The position numbers and the translations under genes were made by a program. Below, piece by piece: positions 22,701 to 32,342 of a stretch of 64,000 bases of DNA. The DNA is from Melampsora larici-populina 98AG31 (Eukaryota > Basidiomycota > Pucciniomycetes > Pucciniales > Melampsoraceae), in NCBI RefSeq assembly GCF_000204055.1, contig NW_006768817.1, positions 356,997 to 420,996 of the forward strand, given 5' to 3'. The notes under the pieces are model-generated. The model was not told the origin of the DNA and searched no databases. It saw only the letters and a program-made list of their open reading frames with translations. The first letter of the stretch is position 1. Each line of letters starts with the position of its first letter.

Positions 22701-24060
22701 TCTCGGGTCAATGGTGCAATAAACCAAAGTTCCACATGATAGTTCATCTGTGCGACTCTATTTATCGATTTGGTCCACCATGCCTTTTTGCAACCGAGAA
22801 CTTTGAAGGTTACAATGGAAATACGAGAAACTCTTCAATCCATTCAAATCACCTCAGCCCAGGACGTGACATAGCAAATTCGTCAAATAACCACAGACTC
22901 ATACGAAGTATTACTGCTGGAGCTCTCAACTATGACAAAACTTTGAAGACTTATATAAAAGCAAGCAAAAATGTGACAAACATTTTCAAAAACAGCGTCT
23001 TATTTCAGAAGGCCATGGGCTATAATTCGTCATGGAATCAGCCAGGTCAATTTAAACCAGGAAGTAAGTCGGTTTCAGATGTTTTTCGAACTTTAGCTAA
23101 GATATTTTGTAATTTTCAGAGATTCACAGTAATCAACCTGACAACCCACAAGCTTCCATTCCAAGTGTGGTGTTTGATTATTACAATTCAAGAGAATGGA
23201 AACTCTTGGAATCCATAACGTTGGAAAACGAACAGCAAGTGTCCGAAGATGTCTTTGTTTCGGTAAGTCAATCATTTCAAATTTGAATCAGTTAGCTTAC
23301 TCTGACACGTTTTTGGACTCTGTCTTTTCAGGCCAAATTAACATCGGCTTCAACAGGAAGAATTATTGGGCGGGTGAAAACGATTTGGGTAGTTGGTGAT
23401 TTTGGTCCAAGAACGTGCAAAATTGAGCTTACAAAATGCAAAACTGGCGATGTGAACGGTTTCTACGGTATGCGAGAAATAAAGGCAACTCAAGATGTTG
23501 TATGGATCACCGCGGCTGTGAGCAAAACTTGTTAGAGCAGCTTCATCCTATCTTAGGCATCCAAAACTGATCCTTCTATAAACTAGGACATTGAGGGTGT
23601 ACTGAATGTCCAACACAACTGTCATAAAGGTCGTTGTACAGTGCAGAAAACTCATTCAATCATGATTGAACGTCGAGTTTCTACAAACCGAGATCATGGA
23701 GTTGTCCATATCGACACGAAGGATTACATTCTCAACTCTGGTGCATTCTATGCTTCGGAACTGCATCGACTGTGGGGACAACTTCCTATCCAACTTGTCT
23801 CCCCAGACGAATGGACAACAGCAGTTAAGGATGGCATTGAAAAATGGGAATCTTCGTTACAACAAAAGCATGATGCAAAGGAAAAGAAAGATAAAAAAAC
23901 ACAGGAGAGATATATTGCACAACAGGAAGGGAAATCAGTTAGCAAGAAGAGGAAACGAAAACAAAATAATTCCAGCACGCAGCCAAATGACATTCTGGCT
24001 GATCCTTCCACACAGCAGGAACCTATTCCTGGACCCTCTCAGCTCTTTCCTGGTCGCTAA
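19776..24060 (+). CDS. E2 transposase-like protein (CACTA/Plavaka-related, about 1,100 aa)
   Basis: Exons after the first: to 20419, 20498-20728, 20797-21238, 21296-21569, 21631-21874, 21950-22217, 22293-23063, 23120-23262, 23332-23517 and 23587-24060; phases match those of the E1 gene. Features in order: zinc finger YICKACPSNR...KRHCRSVNH; acidic linker; CDDLSGNISKKWNKH; LADSPMHAEVTN...CRIC; HRDTPVEILHVMLLG; KPKFHMIVHLCDSIYRFGPP with FENFEGYNGNTR-like block; FYGMREI; NVQHNCHKGRC; a Lys-rich tail (KKRKRKQ) suitable as a nuclear signal. The PMHAE...CxxC order resembles Plavaka proteins, and the C-terminal block resembles DUF4218. The N-terminus is unresolved: an ATG at 19776 opens a frame that must shift, by indel or intron, near 19870. 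Intron 20729-20796 would need a GC donor. Confidence 0.68.
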
Positions 24061-24779
24061 TGTGTTTGTTAAAAAGTCCATATGTTTTTTTTATCTTCGT
24101 ACAAAAACTTGATGTGATCATAATTTTATTTATCTTCATACAAAAACTTTATGTGATCACAATTGTATGATTATTTTATCTTCATCGAATCTGTAATATT
24201 TGTCATTAACTTTGAAGGTTTATGTTGAAGGAAATGCAACAAAAGGAGCAGTTTTGAGTGATAGAAGATTTAATTTTTGGGAATCGGTGAACTTTGCAAA
24301 AATAAAGAAAATCAATGGTGGCCCTGACCCGAAACACAGATCATGGATGGTATCACAAGTCGAAAACAGTCAATTGACTTTAATTGACTTCAAAAGCCCA
24401 TTCCAACAGTCAACACTGGTCAATCGCATCATCACCAACAAATCCAAATGGCTCCAAAAGGGCATCGAAAGAAGGTGGTTGCTTCAAAATCCGATCAGGT
24501 TTCAAGTTCCCCATCAAGGGAACGCCCTCCGACCCGCAAACGAACACAACGCTCAGTTGACCGTCAAAAGAGTTCACAACAACAAAAGAACCAACCTCGA
24601 AATCCATCGCTTCTTCCAGCCGGCAAACTAGAGATCACCTTGAGAAATCTCAAACTAAAACCAGCCACGCCTTGAACAGCAGAACAACCTCTTCTCCAAC
24701 TCATCGTCCATCTTTGGCTGATCTTTTGAAACAGGATTTGGGACAGTTCAACCAAGACCGATCTTCCCAGGATGGTTCT

Positions 24780-24990
24780 CAAGAAAGAGAACGAGAAGAA
24801 GAATTAGAAAGAGAAGAAGAAGACTTACGAAGAGAAGAAGAACGAGAAAGAGAAGAAGAAGAGGAAGAACGAGAAAGAGAAAGAGAACAAGAAGAAGACT
24901 TAGAAAGAGAAGAAGAAGAAGACTTACGAAGAGAAGAAGAACGAGAAAGAGAAGAAGAAGAGGAAGAATGAGAAAGAGAAGAAGAACAAG
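24780..24990 (+). repeat. Glu/Arg-coding purine repeat
   Basis: An (A/G)-only stretch built of GAAGAAGAA, GAGAAAGA and CGAGAAAGA words contains two copies of a block of about 100 bp. It encodes EREREEE-type sequence in the second gene of E2. One CGA in the second block reads TGA (24969-24971). Confidence 0.85.
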
Positions 24991-25219
24991 AGAAATGTAA
25001 GTCTTTCAAATTGTGGGGACGATGATGATCATCGCCATGTTGGAGTGCAAGACAACATACTAACAACAGGCGCCCAAATTCAAGCTCCATCACCTCGCCG
25101 TAACAACGCTTCGGGGTCCACATTCGATCCTACACACTTGACAGGAACATCATTACGGACATTCAACCGACTTGCCAATCGTGCAGAACTTGATGACACT
25201 ACGCCAGATTGCAAATTTA

Positions 25220-25935
25220 CCGTGGAGTTTAGAAAATTGAGAGAACATAGAAAATTGTACACAAGGCGGAAGGGGTCAGAAAAATATGAAAAAATAAGGG
25301 TTGTGTCCGCCTGTGTGTTCCCATCATCTTGCATATTTTTTCAGATTTTTACAGTAGAAGTCGATGTCAGGTCAGAAACCCAGTTTTTGTCCAAAACTGG
25401 CAGTTATTGAGGCATCAACCTTGTGAGACCAATAAAGTTGTCAATTTTGCTTCAAAATTTGAAATGTCTTCACATTGTGAATTCTACATCTTTGATTTAC
25501 ACTGTACATGTTGGAATCAGCTGTTTCTTCAAAAATGTGTGAGGTACAGCAATCACGGTCACCATCAGCAAAGCCAGCAAATCTTGTAAATCTTTGTTGA
25601 AATGGCTTTAGTATCTCAATGGAAGTTGTAGATCTAGTATGTGGCTTTCATAATTTGTAAGTACCAAATGAATTGAGCAAAAGTTGGTGTACTTTTGAGT
25701 GTTCACAGTTTCTGCCCAAACCTTAGTAGTTTTGGACCAAAATTGAGTTTCTGACCAGATAAACACCATAAGCATTTTTCTTTGGAATATCATCAGAACT
25801 GATGGTAAAAATATGAAAAAATATGCAAAATCATAGGTCAGAACAGGCGTATTCAACCATAATTTTTTCAATTTTTTCTGATCTCTCATGCATTGCTGAG
25901 AATTTTCTACATTTGCAATTTTCTAAACTCCACGG
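25220..25935. mobile_element. 716-bp long-TIR MITE with TA duplication
   Basis: It starts CCGTGGAGTTTAGAAAATTG and ends with the inverse CAATTTTCTAAACTCCACGG. TA lies outside each end (25218-25219 and 25936-25937). The arms remain pairable for about 180 bp (shared words GCATATTTTTTCA, GGTCAGAAAC and TCCAAAACT). It lies in or at the edge of an exon of the E2 second gene, whose frame runs about 60 codons into the MITE before stopping. It is a non-autonomous Tc1/mariner-like element by TSD. Confidence 0.75.
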
Positions 25936-27689
25936 TATATTAGTGATTTGGTGTAGTGTGAAGATCATCGTATTCTAGGTCGAAAAATCTGCAATGTAGG
26001 TTATCTCAATCTAATACAGATCATTCCCGTCAGTTGAATGATAGGTGTTACACAGGAGGAGACCCCTAAAGAGCAATATATGTCGGTCATGGTATCTCTG
26101 CTTTCTTCCCGTCAGGAGATTAGCTCCCTCCGTAGCGAGATAAACGAGATGAAAACTACCATGGAGACCTCAACTTCGAGTCGATTATCTTTTGACAATG
26201 AAAACCCAGAGCTCAGAGTAAGTGAATGATTTCCGTATCTTGAGGCTGGCTATCTACACTGACTAAGTCAAATTTTATCAGAAATACATTAAATTAGTGG
26301 CGATCCAGAACGTTATGTCTGGTGATGTGCAAGGCTACACCGCAACTAAGGACAGGCTTGGAGATGGCGATCCACTTCCTCTCTCCCTTTACGCAAAAGT
26401 CATGGCAAGTATTGTTTGGATTTTCTTTGGTTATGAATTTCACTAATATATCATGCTATAGAGCTCAATTCTATCCAAACCCAAGAAATGGAAAAAGAGA
26501 TTGCTACCTGCTGGATATGGGAAGAATCCAGATACACGTTGCGCACAAGCATTCCACAATCTGGTGAATAATATCTTAAAGGAAGCTCGAAAGGACTTTG
26601 ACAGCCTTGTAAGTTGATTTAATTTCAGAATTGATAGATTCTTACGTTTGGTATCTATTCCTCACAGCTCTTCACAAACATCCACTTTCCGGAACGTGCT
26701 GGTACTGCATCTACTGCAAAGGTACCAAAACTTGACAGTTTGATAGTCAAGGCAAGTAACACCTTCTCTAATATCGACCTTGTGTAACCTTCAGCAAAGA
26801 GTAACCTTGTCTCAATGTGATTAGATATTCGAGAAGCAGCATACACTAGTCGGAGGCAAAGTACTTGTTCGCGAAGAAATACTTAAAAGGGTAACTCCTC
26901 TTGAACGTTCTCGATATGCTTGGCTTGTGAGTGTCTCTTTTGGGTTCATAATCATACTTTGGGTCATCTGATCAATCATATTTCTTTTAGAGATTGCAAG
27001 GGTGTCATTGGGGATTAGGCGATAGTACAGAATACGGCAAAAAACACTTTTGGGCTGTGGTAGATGAAAAGCTGGAATTTTTGCGAAGTCAATCCACAAG
27101 GTATCGTTATGCGTACGTAATCTACCCTTTTACAATTCATAAGCAGCATCCTGAATTCTAATATTAAAACGTTCACTAGATACTTTTTCCTATGTTTACA
27201 ATTCGACTTTGACCTGTTCAAAGGAAAGAAGACCATCGAAGAAATCAAAGAGACCACTGGCACCGATTTCTCATTGCCTGGTGAGACCGCAATCAATGAT
27301 ACAATATCGGAGTTGAATGAGACATATGGAGACAGGGTACCCGAACGTGAAACAGCCTACGAGAATCCTGAAGCAGCCTAAAACATTTTGGTGTTATAGT
27401 TATCACAAGAGTTGATTAGGATAGTGTTTTTGCAGTTTGAGTTTGTATTATTATTCATCATCAATTATCATTTACTCCCCATGCATTTATGTTGTTATTT
27501 TTAATCTTATGAAAGCATATTCAGTAATTTGTATCTCACTTATATCCATCATATTTATATTATCATCATTAAATGAATGGCTCTGCCAGATTTTTAGTTG
27601 CAATTCTATGGACCAATCATCAATGAGAGCATTTGGTTGTGTGCTAAATGATACAGGCATAATGTTAAATTGCAGAAGCGGTACTTCCT

Positions 27690-27888
27690 CAGCTTTTCAA
27701 CCACATTTGACTGGCGGAAACCCAGATCTAAACTTGGTTCAAAGCGGTACCAAACCATCAAAAAAAGACCGGTTTCACAACGGTTTGGAGGGTCTCCGTT
27801 GGTACCCCGGTGGTCCGCACCAAAACAAAAACCGTTGACCATCCGGGTGTGGGCTCGGTTCATCAACGGTTTCAGTGACCTGGTGGTG
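27690..27888. repeat. 3' subterminal repeats of E2
   Basis: Repeated ACCGGTTT/AACGGTTT/ACCGTTG words in both orientations precede the terminal AGTGACCTGGTGGTG. The same word family is found in the first 120 bp of the element. Confidence 0.55.
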
Positions 27889-28156
27889 TAGTGGGTGAAT
27901 GATATTTCTGTGGATCCTTGGTAAGAGGCTCTCTTACAGTAAGATTTTGGGAAAAACAGTTAGGAGGTGGGCCGCCTCTATCTATCTGATGAACTTCATA
28001 TATACCTTGATATCACAACAAAACACAATGCAGGAGAAGAAAAAAATGTTGATAAAAGAAAATAGCAACCATAAATACAAATCTAGAGACCTGGATTCAG
28101 ATCCAGATCAGATTTTACGAGAGAGAGATAAGACGTTCATGAATTCTTGATATATT

Positions 28157-29453
28157 TTACTGGCTGGAAGTCGGAATGATCTTGAGTGAAAAATCAATCG
28201 TAGGAGTACCTTGATGAACACTTGAAGTAGAATAAATATCTACATCTAATCATAAACAAGAACATGAAAATATCAAATCATAATCTGCTCATCAAAACCA
28301 TCAGGAATGAGAACAAACTTACCATCACAAAGATGTTCAGATATATTTTCTTCAGTAATCCCTCCAGAAACTTCGATTAAGAATTGATGGTTTTGATACT
28401 TTTCCTTTAATTTCCGTGATGAAGTTTTAACTTCTTGAGGTTTAAACTAAATTTGAAACCCAATCGAAATCCAATAAATCAACATCTCTTTTCACAATTC
28501 AAGCTATCGAAAAAAATGAATAAAAGTTACGTTATCAAGCATTACTACATCTGCACCTGATTCAATAGCTTCAATCGCTTCTTCTTCATTTCGTACTTCC
28601 ACATCGATTCTTAAACTGAAACCACAAACTGATCTTGCTGATTTGATGGCATTAGGTATAGATCCTTTTGACCAGATATGATTGTCTTTTAGCATCACCA
28701 TACTTGAAAGATCGTATCGATGTGGATCGATCCCTCCGATTAACATTCCATACTTTTCTATTAATCTGAAACCCGGTGTCGTCTTTCGTGTTCCGGCTAT
28801 GATACCTTTGTATGATGCTTTTCGAGCTAGTTTGACTAGATTGCGTGATCTAGACAATTAACAAAACAATATGGTATATCAGTAAAAGTTAGAATGAATA
28901 TGATCAGTGTTAGTTACCTGGTAGCAATCCCACTACATCTAGCTAAGATGTTCAACGCAACACGTTCACCAAGTAATAACAATCTTGCTTTCCCATGAAC
29001 TTTTGCCACTTCTGTTCTATTTCCAAGCACTTCTTCTCCTTCTTTTAAATTCCAAATCACACTAAACCAACCAAATACATAATTTAAGTTTTCATGAGTT
29101 TGATGATCTCTTTATTCAAAGTTTAATGATCGAGAATCCGAAAAAAAGGTTTAGGATGATTTACCTACACCCAAGTTGAGAAAATACTTCATCTACAAAT
29201 GGTACACCTGCAAGTATACCCTAATGTGTGAATCGATAACGTATCAACACATGGGTTTGGGTGGAAAATTTGATTGAATGATAAGGAACTTTACATTAGA
29301 TTTTCCTAGTAAGATTGCATCAGAATCGGTTTCTCCTACAACAAATCCACCATAATCGAATGAAGGAGTATCTTCTCTTAACCATTCAGTTATGATTGAT
29401 TTCCATGAAGGTGGAAGTAAATGAGCTGGGTTTCCGTATTGATTGCATTCCAT
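28157..29453 (-). CDS. BNA6: Quinolinate phosphoribosyltransferase (nicotinate-nucleotide pyrophosphorylase)
   Basis: The enzyme converts quinolinate and PRPP to nicotinate mononucleotide in de novo NAD synthesis. Six exons (29295-29453, 29165-29220, 28918-29061, 28531-28849, 28323-28446 and 28157-28245) join in phase to 296 aa, the usual family length. N-terminal lobe: [20 protein letters not shown] and FDYGGFVVG, then [18 protein letters not shown]. Barrel: [20 protein letters not shown], the substrate-binding [36 protein letters not shown], the SGGI block and C-terminal DFSLKI. All expected catalytic Arg/Lys motifs are visible. The start is the first ATG before AHLLPPSW. Transcription runs away from the KP-repeat gene. 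Confidence 0.96.
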
Positions 29454-31012
29454 TTTTTTTGGTTGAGGTTCGGTTTTTTGATGGGTATGATTTCGGTTTC
29501 TTTGTTTGAGTTGGTGAAGATGATGAGAGAAGTGTGTTTGAAGTTTGCTGGATCACATTTTGGATGTACCGATAACCGATCTGCACCGATCGGGTGTCAC
29601 CATCTGATTATACAGACTTGAAACTATAAAACTGCGAAGATTCTCAATGTCCTTCAACTTGATTTCTTTTTCAATTTTGAAAGTTTTCATCATTCTTTCA
29701 CTTCCATATTATTTTCTCAGATCGAAACCTATCAAGTGAAGTGATGGTTTCTTGCGAAACATTGGATTGCTTCTGCATACTTCAAGATAAAATCATAATT
29801 AAACACCTGGTGAGGTCAACACCAGCAAGTGTGCTGTTTCCTTGTGAGATGTGGAAAACACAACGTCTACGAAAATTTTCCATACCCACACAGAACTATT
29901 CGGTGACACACTTTGGATATTTCTGGACCAAAGAAGTAAGGAAATTGAGACATTAACAAAACAGAGCGACTGGATATAATGAAAGTTTTGAAACATGATT
30001 CTAAAGCTCAAAAATCCACCGATGAGACTGTGAGCAATATAAACACCCGACTTGTGAAGATGTAAGTTAGTAACAACTAACAAAGAAAAACAGAAAGGAT
30101 ATAAAAGAGTGTGACGACCGACGATAAGAGCGGACACTTGTCGCCAATAAATGCGCTTGGTGGGTTTTGGTAGAGCGGTTTCAATCGAGTTTAGACGATG
30201 GAATCTCATCATCATCTTTTGGGTCCCTTGTTGGATGAACCATATAGGAAGATCAACAATCAGAGATGTTTCAAAAAATATGTGGACAATCGTCTCTGGA
30301 TCCAAAATTCAACAAACAAGTTTAAAGAACGTGTCTTTCATGAGTCACAGCAAATTTGTGAAGAGGCACGTGGAGTATGTTGACATCTCATCGGTGAATA
30401 AGTGGCGAACAGGTTTTTCGACTTTAGATTTCCCTGAAGGACTACCACATGGGGTCTTGTGTGTCTCTCCTTGAAGCAACTTGGTATAATTGGGGACCGG
30501 GTGGCAGCTCTATGTAGACTGACTCACTGATCATACATCTCAAGGGTTTGCTCGTGAGTGAAGAGCTGAAAGACTTGGCTCGATCCCTTCTGATTTACCT
30601 CAAGATTCAATTCACGAGGTCATAACAGTCCCCATTCTAAAGAATTTTTAACAAAACTAGAAATTTACAAGGCGAGATGACGAGCATCATCCTCCACAAA
30701 GGCGTCACATCCTTATCTCAAAGGATCGAATCGCGGATCTTCAATCGAAGCACCAATTCCATCTTTCCTTCTACTTGCACAAGAGCAAGTTTAACCGTCA
30801 TGCAACAGCACAGCTGATATGATCTGTAAAGCAAGCTAAGCCTATCGTGCACCTCCAATATATGATATATCCCAAATGCCATCTCTGAAGATCGGTTCGA
30901 CAAAAGTTCAGCATTTCGAATTCCACGTATGGGATTGATCCTGGGCAAAGACCTTCAACAGCGAAAACGCGCGAGTGACTTCACATGCATCATCTACCCA
31001 TGGGCAGAATCA
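29454..31012. other. Intergenic; shared upstream repeat of the KP genes
   Basis: I accept no ORF here. The part from about 30290 onward is a diverged copy of 38975-39460 (matching words include TGTCTTTCATGA and the run ending GCATCATCCTCCACAAAGGC), so it is the upstream half of a segmental duplication. A 168-codon minus-strand ORF at 29799-30305 shows no motif and overlaps that repeat. Confidence 0.55.
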
Positions 31013-31020
31013 TATAAAAA
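31013..31020 (+). promoter_or_regulatory. TATA box of the KP-repeat gene
   Basis: TATAAAAA lies about 255 bp before the ATG, and the paralogue keeps TATAAAAG at the equivalent site (39672-39679). Both are followed by the conserved word TCGATGGGTTGAG, so the transcription start is probably just downstream. Confidence 0.55.
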
Positions 31021-31274
31021 GGTCAAGGATCTCGATGGGTTGAGCCTTCCATCATCTTCCTTCATCCTATTTTGACTGAAGAGAATTGCTATCTTTTGGG
31101 TACGATCATATATATCATCTCTTTTCCCCAATAGTTTCACTTCTTCATCCATCTTTATCAGTATGAATCAAACTTTTCCCAGTTCCTTTACTGATGTGTC
31201 GCTTACATTGATAGAATACCTAATCTTCAACAATCCAATCTAAATCTCACCAAAACCCCTTCATTTTCCCCAAG

Positions 31275-32342
31275 ATGTCGTTCAAGCACATGTTTGCGTT
31301 TGTGCTTGCTATGTCTTCGGGTAAGCTCATTTCTTAGGGTTCTCTTAAAAGCTCTACAGTCAGCTTCAGGTGGAGTGCTGAGCATTAATTGTTGAAACAG
31401 TTTTGCAAATTGATCAAAGAGTTATGGCCGCACCCATGGAAAGCAGTAAAGCGTGAGTCAAGTGAAGATTTACTGGTATGATTTTCCATCCGGTCCTCAT
31501 TCTTGCTTTATATCTCTTTAATAGGCCCAGATCAGTTGCGCGTGATGTCGTATCGATGTCGAGGAATCCGATTATTCTCGCTCGAGACGCCTACGTGAAA
31601 GTGTGCTTCTTGCTTTGACTTATATCTTGTGTGACAAGCCTGCTGACCTATCAAACGCGCTACTTTTTCTCACTTCACACCTATGATTTCCTTTTCGCCC
31701 ATTCAGCCTGCCTACAATGTGACTGCTACCCATCCAACTGAGCCTACACCCCAAAAGCCAACCACTCCAAAGACACCAACTCATCCTGCTGATCCTAAAC
31801 CTGCAAAACCAAGTACTCCGCAGACTCCTGGAAAGCCGGGCATGCCTAAACCTCCAACCTATCCTACCAAGCCCGAGAAGCCGACTAATCCCAAGACTCC
31901 AGCGCAGCCTACCAAGCCCGAGAAGCCTACTACTCCCAAGACTCCAGCCCATCCGATCAATCCCGGAAAGCCTGGAAAATCAACTACTTCTAAGACTCCA
32001 GATCATCCTACCAAGCCCAAGCCTGGACAGCCCGAGAAGCCAACTACTCCCAAGTCCCCAGCGCATCCTACTAAGCCTAAACCTGAAAGATGTACTCCTA
32101 GGTTTCCAACTCGTCCTACCAAGCCCAAACCCGAGAAGCCAAGCACTCCTAAGCCTCCAGCCCCCTCTACCAAACCTAAACCCGAAAAACCAACCGCTCA
32201 CAAACCCACGACTCCCAAGACTCCAACTGAACCGACTAAACCCAAGTATGAGGTACCAAAGTATCCAACCCCTCCTAAGACTTCTAAGACTCCTACCAAA
32301 CCTAGTTCCTCAGATAATAAAGTGAAAAATCCTGTCTACTGA
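31275..32342 (+). CDS. Secreted Lys/Thr/Pro-repeat protein
   Basis: Four exons (31275-31320, 31401-31452, 31525-31600 and 31707-32342) give 269 aa. A signal peptide is evident (MSFKHMFAFVLAMSSVLQID, cleavage probably after VMA). A short spacer precedes about 200 residues of irregular TPKTPAxPTKP-type repeats rich in Pro, Lys and Thr. No cysteines are visible in the repeat zone. It is likely extracellular or wall-associated and a candidate for heavy O-mannosylation; effector-like roles are possible but unproven. Antisense frames (WSLGSSRLLGLGR) are repeat shadows. A disrupted paralogue lies at 39933-56136, and the intron positions match. Confidence 0.8.

Larger units (their letters stand above)
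24448..27380 (+). pseudogene. E2 second gene (accessory protein), damaged
   Basis: The N-terminal part (24448 on: MAPKGHRKKVVASK) is basic. A reading-frame switch follows near 24620, then a long Glu/Arg array stopped by TGA at 24969-24971. The next exon (about 25070-25217) is broken by a MITE at 25220-25935. Beyond it, exons with MSVMVSLLSSRQEISSLRSE, LPAGYGKNPDTRCAQAFHNL, RSRYAWL, FWAVVDEKLEFLRSQSTRYR and a C-terminal tail ending at 27380 correspond in order to the E1 second gene. A donor/acceptor phase mismatch near 26404-26461 is also likely. The homology to 16087-18120 is clear in the last third. Probably non-functional in this copy, although splicing around the MITE cannot be excluded. 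Confidence 0.6.
18698..27888 (+). mobile_element. Two-gene CACTA/Plavaka-like DNA transposon, right copy (E2)
   Basis: This 9.2-kb unit starts CACCACCAAGTCACT and ends with its inverse, one mismatch in 15 (AGTGACCTGGTGGTG). TA lies outside both ends (18696-18697 and 27889-27890). Subterminal zones share AACCGGTT-type words in both orientations (for example 18722, 18758 and 18793; 27770-27870). It holds a transposase-like gene (19776-24060) followed on the same strand by a second gene (24448-27380). Two smaller elements sit inside it: a fold-back at 18907-19548 and a MITE at 25220-25935. It starts only 31 bp after the E1 end. Confidence 0.72.

Noticed and set aside
24780..24990. Possible CRISPR-like or satellite array
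   Set aside because: The repeats have no spacer pattern and code for an EREEE-type tract in the sense frame; the organism is eukaryotic.
24779..25123. Minus-strand Ser-rich ORF (SSSSSLSRSSSL)
   Set aside because: Antisense of the Glu/Arg purine repeat; codon pattern follows the sense gene.
27899..28150. 83-codon plus-strand ORF beside the E2 end
   Set aside because: A-rich, motif-free, overlaps the 3' flank of the quinolinate phosphoribosyltransferase gene.
29799..30305. 168-codon minus-strand ORF with hydrophobic stretches
   Set aside because: No recognisable family, overlaps the segmental-duplication repeat, and the corresponding DNA in the second copy is not open.
31620..31952. Minus-strand ORF rich in Gly/Leu/Arg/Ser/Trp
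   Set aside because: It is the antisense shadow of the Lys/Thr/Pro repeat exon; the same pattern appears antisense to every copy of that repeat (31980-32201, 46443-46883, 55786-56094).
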